Shown: positions 24,211 through 28,445 of the stretch, piece after piece
How the letters are laid out: each line of letters begins with the position of its first letter
Position numbering within the stretch: the first letter of the stretch is position 1
IMG/VR virus record: IMGVR_UViG_3300042888_000219
Location: 1-28,445 of that record
Strand: one strand, 5' to 3'
Length of the DNA stretch: 28,445 nucleotides
Origin: a virus
Translations under genes and position numbers: made by a program
Notes under the pieces: model-generated
Told to the model about the DNA's origin: nothing
Database searches by the model: none
Seen by the model: the letters and a program-made list of their open reading frames with translations, nothing else

Positions 24211-25485
24211 TTACATTCCAGCAAACATCAAAACAGATTCAAGGCCGATGGTTCCTCCACCACTTGTAGGGGTTTCCCATGTTGGTGCTGATGATCCATT
24301 TGATGTTAGAACTTGTCCAAGTGTTCCCGCAGATGTTATTGCCATTGCGGTACCTGTAGAATAAACTGCTCCGCCATTAATAGCTGTTAGAGATGCATTT
24401 GTTCCTCCAGATGCTAAAGATATGTCTGTGGCATCCCAGGTTCCTGAAGTAATTGTTCCAACTGTTGTAGCTGCTGCTGAGTTTACTGCTGCTGTTGTGA
24501 CAATTTCTGTTATAACATTTGCTAAAGTTTTTGGCCTAAGTATTCCATCAGAAGCAATTTCAACTAAGTAGTGGGATGCTGCAGTTACAGTATCTGCTGT
24601 AGTTAAAGATAATAGTGGAACTACTACAGTACCTGTAAAGGTTGGTGAGGCAGATAAAACAACATTCCCCGTTCCTGTAGAAGTAGTGACTCCAGTTCCA
24701 CCGTTTGCTACTGGCAAGGTTCCTGAAACATGTGTTGTCAAACCTATTTTTCCGTAAGATGGCGCTACTCCTACTCCCCCAGATATTAATGCGTTTCCTG
24801 TGGCAATATCTGCTAACTTTGCTAAAGTAGTTGCTCCAGATGCATAGATTATGTCTCCTATAGCATAAGAGGTTAGTCCCGTTCCACCCTTATCAACCGA
24901 AATTGTTGTAGCATTCCAGGTTCCTGTTGCAATTGTGCCTACAGAAGTAAGGCTTGAAGTTATTACAGAAGATCCTAGAGTTGTTGAACTAAGAACAGAA
25001 ACATTGTTTATTTCATAAACTTTTCCTGTTGCAATGTTTATATCGCCAGCAAAGTTTGTTTGTCCAGAAGCATTGCCGATATTTGTTGTTGTTGCTGCTG
25101 CTCCTATATTAAGAGTTGTAGCTGTAGCATTTATTAAATTAAATGTTGTTGCAGAAGTTGTTATATTTCCACCATTTACCGCCAAATCTCCTGTTATAGC
25201 AGTATTTGCATTTCTAATTGTTGTCGTTCCAGTTGTTGCACCAATAGAAACAGTAGTGGCTGCTTGTCCAACGCTCAACGTTGTAGCATTTGCATTAAAA
25301 ACTGTAGCGGTAAGGGCTGTAGTAGTAAGATCTCCCCCATCTACCCGAACATCATTAATAAAAATGGGGGTGGTTAAAAATGAATCAAGATTTGCAGCTA
25401 AATCCTCTATATCTGATGCTACGTTTACTGGATCAGTAGATAAAGGATAAGATAAAAAGTAGTTAGGAGTTGATCCTGTTGCCAT
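24211..25485 (-). CDS. Repetitive tail fibre protein (424 aa)
   Basis: Probably a trimeric tail fibre shaft. The start MATGSTPNYFLSYPLSTDP is a typical N-terminus of phage fibre proteins of this kind. Residues about 55-150 are Thr/Ala-rich short repeats (ATTLSVG, TTVSIG, TTTIRN, ATTLNIG, TTTNIG) spaced as in beta-helical shafts. From about 180 on there are copies of the fibre motif GTWNAT-x-I...GGTG: GTWNATTISVDKGGTG, LPVANGGTGVTT and GTWDATDISLASGGT. The C-terminus (TIGLESVLMFAGM) shows no peptidase S74-type chaperone. Composition is low-complexity with very few charged residues. No SD precedes the ATG; an extended -10 sits six bases upstream, so the message is probably leaderless. Attachment to the baseplate and receptor specificity are inferred. 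Confidence 0.85.
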   Translation of the reverse strand: MATGSTPNYFLSYPLSTDPVNVASDIEDLAANLDSFLTTPIFINDVRVDGGDLTTTALTATVFNANATTLSVGQAATTVSIGATTGTTTIRNANTAITGDLAVNGGNITTSATTFNLINATATTLNIGAAATTTNIGNASGQTNFAGDINIATGKVYEINNVSVLSSTTLGSSVITSSLTSVGTIATGTWNATTISVDKGGTGLTSYAIGDIIYASGATTLAKLADIATGNALISGGVGVAPSYGKIGLTTHVSGTLPVANGGTGVTTSTGTGNVVLSASPTFTGTVVVPLLSLTTADTVTAASHYLVEIASDGILRPKTLANVITEIVTTAAVNSAAATTVGTITSGTWDATDISLASGGTNASLTAINGGAVYSTGTAMAITSAGTLGQVLTSNGSSAPTWETPTSGGGTIGLESVLMFAGM

Positions 25486-25491
25486 ATTTTA

Positions 25492-25500
25492 ATTATATCA
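25492..25500 (-). promoter_or_regulatory. Extended -10 promoter (TGATATAAT) of the tail fibre gene
   Basis: TGATATAAT is exact on the coding strand. Only six bases separate the TATAAT from the ATG at 25485, so transcription should start at or within a base or two of the ATG. The gene has no Shine-Dalgarno, consistent with a leaderless mRNA. Confidence 0.7.
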
Positions 25501-25510
25501 TCTTAAGATG
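25499..25510. promoter_or_regulatory. Perfect 12-bp palindrome at the tail fibre promoter
   Basis: CATCTTAAGATG is a perfect inverted repeat. Its left end supplies the TG of the extended -10 element, so a protein bound here would cover the spacer and compete with RNA polymerase. It may be an operator, or chance in AT-rich DNA; no second copy was noticed in the window. Confidence 0.3.
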
Positions 25511-25558
25511 TTTTTATAATAGATTATTGCTGTAAAAGCATTATTATATAACAAAATC

Positions 25559-25576
25559 AACACATGTCACTGTGTT
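25559..25576 (-). terminator. Weak hairpin after the small tail-region gene
   Basis: AACACA pairs with TGTGTT around a six-base loop about 30 nt after the stop at 25608, and the minus strand continues into a T-rich GATTTTGTT. It could be a weak terminator before the tail-fibre promoter. The stem is only six pairs and mostly A-T, so confidence is low. Confidence 0.25.
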
Positions 25577-25607
25577 AAAAATTGTTATTGATTGCTAGAT
25601 GGTTGTG

Positions 25608-25850
25608 TTATTCAGTTACTTCTACAACTGGTGCAATAAAGATATCTGCTTTACTGTCATAGGTATAACCAATGCCAGCGTAGCAATCCCTTATAGTTCC
25701 ATTGTAACTCGTCCTGATCCAAGTACCGTTTAAGCCAATACCGTGAATGTACGCCTCAATTGCTGCATCCGATTCCGTTGCATCCAAATCGTCAGGGACA
25801 ACAATTACTTCCCGAACGATTCCATCCTCTATACGCGCTGCATGTGCCAT
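25608..25850 (-). CDS. Small conserved tail-region protein (80 aa)
   Basis: The protein begins MAHAARIEDGIVREVIVV and contains GTWIRTSYNGTIRDCYAGIGYTY, then ends APVVEVTE. I recognise the pattern (a short N-terminal strand, then W-x-x-TSYN and YAGIGYTYD) from small proteins encoded near tail-fibre genes in many aquatic phages, usually of unknown function. An open frame extends upstream to 25946, but it overlaps the end of the glycine-rich gene and is Arg/Cys-rich there. The ATG at 25850 has a proper SD (AAAGGA) and leaves a 26-nt gap, so I chose it. No catalytic motif, membrane segment or signal peptide is visible. Its role, possibly as a tail-fibre accessory, is inferred from position only. 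Confidence 0.75.
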   Translation of the reverse strand: MAHAARIEDGIVREVIVVPDDLDATESDAAIEAYIHGIGLNGTWIRTSYNGTIRDCYAGIGYTYDSKADIFIAPVVEVTE

Positions 25851-25876
25851 GATTATTTTCCTTTCGTGTATTTGTT

Positions 25877-27562
25877 TTAGATTGCGTAGCGAACAATAAC
25901 AACACCGGAACCGCCTGCGGCCCCGGTTGGCTGCGACGCATTCCAACCACCGCCGCCACCCCCACCACCAAGATTGGCTGTGCCTGCTGTTGCCGCCGCA
26001 AGTCCGGCACCGTCAGAATCTGCGCCGTTTCCACCGCCTGAAGTACCAGTTCCTTTTGTTTGACCACCGCCACCACCGCCACCCGCGTAGCCAACCGAAG
26101 CACCTGTAATGGTTGAGGTTGTACCGGCCCCGCCGTTTCCGCCGTTATTACCCGAAGCCGCGGAACCGACCGCGCTAGATCCACCGCCACCACCGCCACC
26201 GGCTGCCCCATTTCCGCCATTGTTTCCTTGAGTAACAATTCCAGAACCGCCAGCCGTTGATGTGTCACCACCGCCGCCACCTGAACCACCAAATAAACCT
26301 GCACCTGTGTCACCGCCACCAGTGCCGCCGCCGAAGGTTGTAAACGATCCAAGACGTGTTTCCGAACCTCTTGACGTTGCGGCTCCGCCTGCCCCGATTG
26401 TCACCGTATGACCAGCAACGGGTAAATACAAGTTGGTTAAATAAATTAAACCACCAGCGCCACCACCGCCACGACCGTAACCACCGCCGGCTGTCCCAGT
26501 TCGACCGCCTGCTCCACCCGCCACAACGAGGCAGTCCACAAACCCTGCACCACTCACTTCAAGAGTCGAACTCGAAGTAAACGAATGGACACGGTACAAC
26601 TGACCGTTCACACCATTCGTACCGTCACCCGTGTAAGTCGTTACAGTTCCACCAGTAGCACTAACACCCGCTGCTGAACCGGCAGTAATTGTGCGAACAA
26701 TGACAACACCGCTGCCACCGGCCACACCATTCGCTGAACTTCCTGTACCACCAGCACCTCCGCCCGTGTTTGCAGTACCCGCTGTTCCAGCAGCGCCGCT
26801 TCCACCTGCACCGCCTCCACCAGCGCCACCAGAACCAGCACCAGTAGTAAAACTGCCACCTCCACCGCCTCCTCCAAGAGTTACAGATGTCCCGGTGATT
26901 GTTGAAGCCGTCCCAGCACCACCTGCGCCACCTGCCGTTGCACTTGTGCCGTTTGCGCCTACTGCGCTACTTCCACCACCGCCTGCGCCTGCGCCATTAG
27001 CGCCAACAAAACCATTGCCACCGGCAAAACCATCAACAATAAGACTTGCGCCGCCGTTACTCGCGGCAGCCGGTGTTCCACCACCACCGCCACCGCCACT
27101 GCCACCACGGAAACCAAAGTAACCAGAGTTGGATTGGTTGTTATTTGTTCCACCACCGCCTCCACCTATGGCTTGAAGTGATCCAAGTTTTGAACTACCA
27201 CCGTTTGATCCGCCACCGGCCACACTTGTGGAATAAACTGCACCAGCCCCGCCAGCACCTACTGTTACGGTAGTACTTCCTGCTTGCAAGAACTGCGAAC
27301 TTATTGAAAGAACTTGAGCACCACCACCGCCACCGCCCTGCGAACCACCACTACCGCCACCGCCACCAACAACTAGCACATCCACAACACCGGAACTAGA
27401 AACAACTAAACTTCCTGAAGACGTGAAAGTTCTCACCTCATAAGTGATCCCCCCATCCGTGTAAGTAGTAATCGTTCCACCACTAGAAATTTGTGCAAAA
27501 CGACCCGCTGTCGGGATCGCTGACCCTGCACCGAGGGCTGTTGAAAGTTTAGAAATAGTCAT
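25877..27562 (-). CDS. Large glycine-rich tail/adhesion protein with two poly-Gly modules (561 aa)
   Basis: A longer paralogue of the preceding gene. Module 1 begins with VVDVLVVGGGGG near residue 60 and contains TTVTVGAGGAG; it closes near residue 300 with GVAGGSGVVIVR. Module 2 begins with VDCLVVAGGAGG near residue 345, contains HTVTIGAGGAA, and closes at the C-terminus with AAGGSGVVIVRYAI. Each module is preceded by a similar threonine-rich strand containing TTYTDGG or TTYTGDG, so the whole lead-in plus poly-Gly unit is duplicated. The start ATG overlaps the upstream stop by one base and has an SD (TGAGGA). The DNA is much more GC-rich than the flanks because of GGN codons, which also produces long spurious proline-rich frames on the other strand. 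Probably a tail-tip or fibre adhesin; partner and receptor are unknown. Confidence 0.85.
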   Translation of the reverse strand: MTISKLSTALGAGSAIPTAGRFAQISSGGTITTYTDGGITYEVRTFTSSGSLVVSSSGVVDVLVVGGGGGSGGSQGGGGGGAQVLSISSQFLQAGSTTVTVGAGGAGAVYSTSVAGGGSNGGSSKLGSLQAIGGGGGGTNNNQSNSGYFGFRGGSGGGGGGGTPAAASNGGASLIVDGFAGGNGFVGANGAGAGGGGSSAVGANGTSATAGGAGGAGTASTITGTSVTLGGGGGGGSFTTGAGSGGAGGGGAGGSGAAGTAGTANTGGGAGGTGSSANGVAGGSGVVIVRTITAGSAAGVSATGGTVTTYTGDGTNGVNGQLYRVHSFTSSSTLEVSGAGFVDCLVVAGGAGGRTGTAGGGYGRGGGGAGGLIYLTNLYLPVAGHTVTIGAGGAATSRGSETRLGSFTTFGGGTGGGDTGAGLFGGSGGGGGDTSTAGGSGIVTQGNNGGNGAAGGGGGGGSSAVGSAASGNNGGNGGAGTTSTITGASVGYAGGGGGGGQTKGTGTSGGGNGADSDGAGLAAATAGTANLGGGGGGGGWNASQPTGAAGGSGVVIVRYAI

Positions 27563-28356
27563 TAGTTTGTCCTCACTCGCACGATTACTATGCCAGAACC
27601 ACCAGCAACACCATTTGCAACGCCCTGTGCGCCACCATCTCCACCATTTCCTCTATTCGCTGTTCCTGCTGCCGGTGTACGGATAAATGAAATACCACCT
27701 TTGCCACCGACACCGTAAGTCACTGAACTATTAGTAATAGAGTTTGCTACACCAGCACCACCGTTGCCAATCGAAACGTTATAGCCACCAGTTTGACCAT
27801 TGGCTGAAGCGCCAGCACCACCACCAGCACCAGAACGACCGTCTGGCCCATCCGCTGCGCCACCAGCGCCACTAAACCCACCAATTAGTGACCCACTAGC
27901 CCCAGCCCAAACATTTCCCCCACCACCGTGTGCCCCGTTGCTCCTGCTATTAAAAGCGCCAGTTCCTCTTGCTCCTCCTATACCAGTAAGTTGAACAATT
28001 CGAGAAAATCCACCATCTGCATTTGCTGCACCACCAGCACCTACCGTCACAGAAACCGTACCAGAAGGCACAAAAAAACTTGTACTATAAATTACTGCAC
28101 CCGCTCCACCGCCACCAGCGGAAGTTCTTGATCCGTCTGTTTCTCCACCGCCACCGCCACCACCACCAACAACAAGAACATCACAGACTCCTGCTGTTGT
28201 AACAGTAAGGTTTCCAGAAGCAGTAAAAGTTACATATTTGTAGTCAACACCAGTGTCGGTATAAGTACCAGTAGCGGTATTAGAAAAGTTGGCATTGATG
28301 ATAGCGGTGGTATTAGTATTTGCTAAACCTGCCTGCTTAAAACTATTAATAGCCAT
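27562..28356 (-). CDS. Glycine-rich tail/adhesion protein (264 aa)
   Basis: This is probably a virion surface or tail-tip protein. A short N-terminal segment (about residues 1-50) is followed by a strand-rich lead-in ending in CDVLVVGGGGGGGG at about residue 60. A long Gly/Ala/Ser-rich stretch with a TVSVTVGAGGA motif comes next, and the protein closes with GVAGGSGIVIVR. This order matches the widespread glycine-rich domain of phage tail proteins; poly-glycine helix bundles are known in some phage adhesins (T4-like gp38), but homology to those is not shown here. The same unit occurs twice in the next gene, so the two are paralogues. The start has a good SD (CGGAG) and overlaps the upstream stop (TAATG). 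It has no enzymatic motif, signal peptide or membrane segment. The exact role in host binding is inferred. Confidence 0.85.
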   Translation of the reverse strand: MAINSFKQAGLANTNTTAIINANFSNTATGTYTDTGVDYKYVTFTASGNLTVTTAGVCDVLVVGGGGGGGGETDGSRTSAGGGGAGAVIYSTSFFVPSGTVSVTVGAGGAANADGGFSRIVQLTGIGGARGTGAFNSRSNGAHGGGGNVWAGASGSLIGGFSGAGGAADGPDGRSGAGGGAGASANGQTGGYNVSIGNGGAGVANSITNSSVTYGVGGKGGISFIRTPAAGTANRGNGGDGGAQGVANGVAGGSGIVIVRVRTN

Positions 28357-28445
28357 TAGGAAATCTCCGAAACAAATGCACTAAAATTACAAGTGTTAGC
28401 GGAAGATGATACACGGATAAAGTTTGCTGCAGGCATTGTAATACC
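28356..28445 (-). CDS. 3' end of an unidentified upstream gene (partial)
   Basis: An open frame of 29 codons plus TAA enters from the right edge of the window and ends with residues VSEIS. Its stop overlaps the start of the next gene by one base (TAATG), the same coupling seen between the two glycine-rich genes downstream, and the Shine-Dalgarno of that next gene (CGGAG) lies inside it. Given its position it is probably the end of another tail or adhesion gene, but too little is visible to name it. The frame is short enough to be open by chance; the coupling is the main support. Confidence 0.6.
   Translation of the reverse strand, partial: GITMPAANFIRVSSSANTCNFSAFVSEIS

Noticed and set aside
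25543-25548. Second TATAAT upstream of the tail fibre gene, with GTGACA 16 nt before it
   Set aside because: It is a plausible sigma-70-like pair, but lacks the TG common to the others and falls in a very A/T-rich run, so it was not listed as a promoter.
25608-25946. 112-aa version of the small tail-region protein
   Set aside because: The extra N-terminus overlaps the end of the glycine-rich gene, reads as low-quality Arg/Cys sequence and has no SD; the ATG at 25850 does.
26691-27122. Long plus-strand proline-rich frames over the glycine-rich genes (also 27800-27994)
   Set aside because: They are the antisense of GGN codon runs (GGN read backwards gives NCC), have no SD, and overlap well-supported minus-strand genes.
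1-28445. tRNA genes, CRISPR arrays, integrase or insertion sequences
   Set aside because: None was recognisable by reading; intergenic gaps are all shorter than about 150 nt.

Overview
The window is a 28.4-kb piece of the structural region of a tailed, long-tailed (siphovirus-like) dsDNA phage. Every credible gene lies on the minus strand, so transcription runs from position 28445 down to 1. The DNA is AT-rich by eye, except the capsid and tail-tube genes and the glycine-rich tail-protein genes, which are visibly richer in GC. No tRNA, integrase, insertion sequence, CRISPR array or host gene was seen. The host cannot be read directly. Leaderless-looking genes, the small protein before the portal, and the poly-glycine and 'GSTPNY'-type tail proteins all recall phages of Actinobacteria, perhaps low-GC freshwater ones; this is inference.

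Layout in transcription order. (1) 28445-24211, distal tail or adhesion: the 3' end of an unidentified gene, two overlapping poly-glycine proteins (264 and 561 aa), a small 80-aa protein, and a 424-aa repetitive tail fibre. (2) 24070-22121: a monomeric adenosylcobalamin-dependent (class II) ribonucleotide reductase sitting among virion genes. (3) 22051-18383: a 1222-aa LamG/concanavalin-like structural protein. (4) 18365-9913: the classical head-to-tail order of pre-portal small protein, portal, prohead protease with scaffold, HK97-type major capsid protein, five connector/neck/terminator-type genes, and major tail tube. (5) 9812-1: tail-assembly chaperone G and its -1 frameshift product GT, then a tape measure protein of at least 3014 codons that runs off the left edge. 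The terminase is not in the window.

Regulation is the most striking part. An extended -10 promoter (TGNTATAAT, or TGATATACT once) occurs on the coding strand before eight genes, and a plain TATAAT before a ninth. The three genes that lack a Shine-Dalgarno sequence (tail fibre 25485, small protein 18365, protease 16326) are the ones whose -10 box lies only 6-10 nt from the ATG, so they are probably transcribed as leaderless or nearly leaderless mRNAs. Strong hairpins follow the stop codons of the capsid, tail-tube and RNR genes, each just before one of these promoters; in two of them G-U pairs make the stem better in the minus-strand RNA than in the opposite strand.

Two translational devices add proteins: a perfect internal Shine-Dalgarno and in-frame ATG inside the protease gene that should give a separate scaffold, as in lambda C/Nu3, and a GGGAAAC slippery heptamer that fuses G to T.
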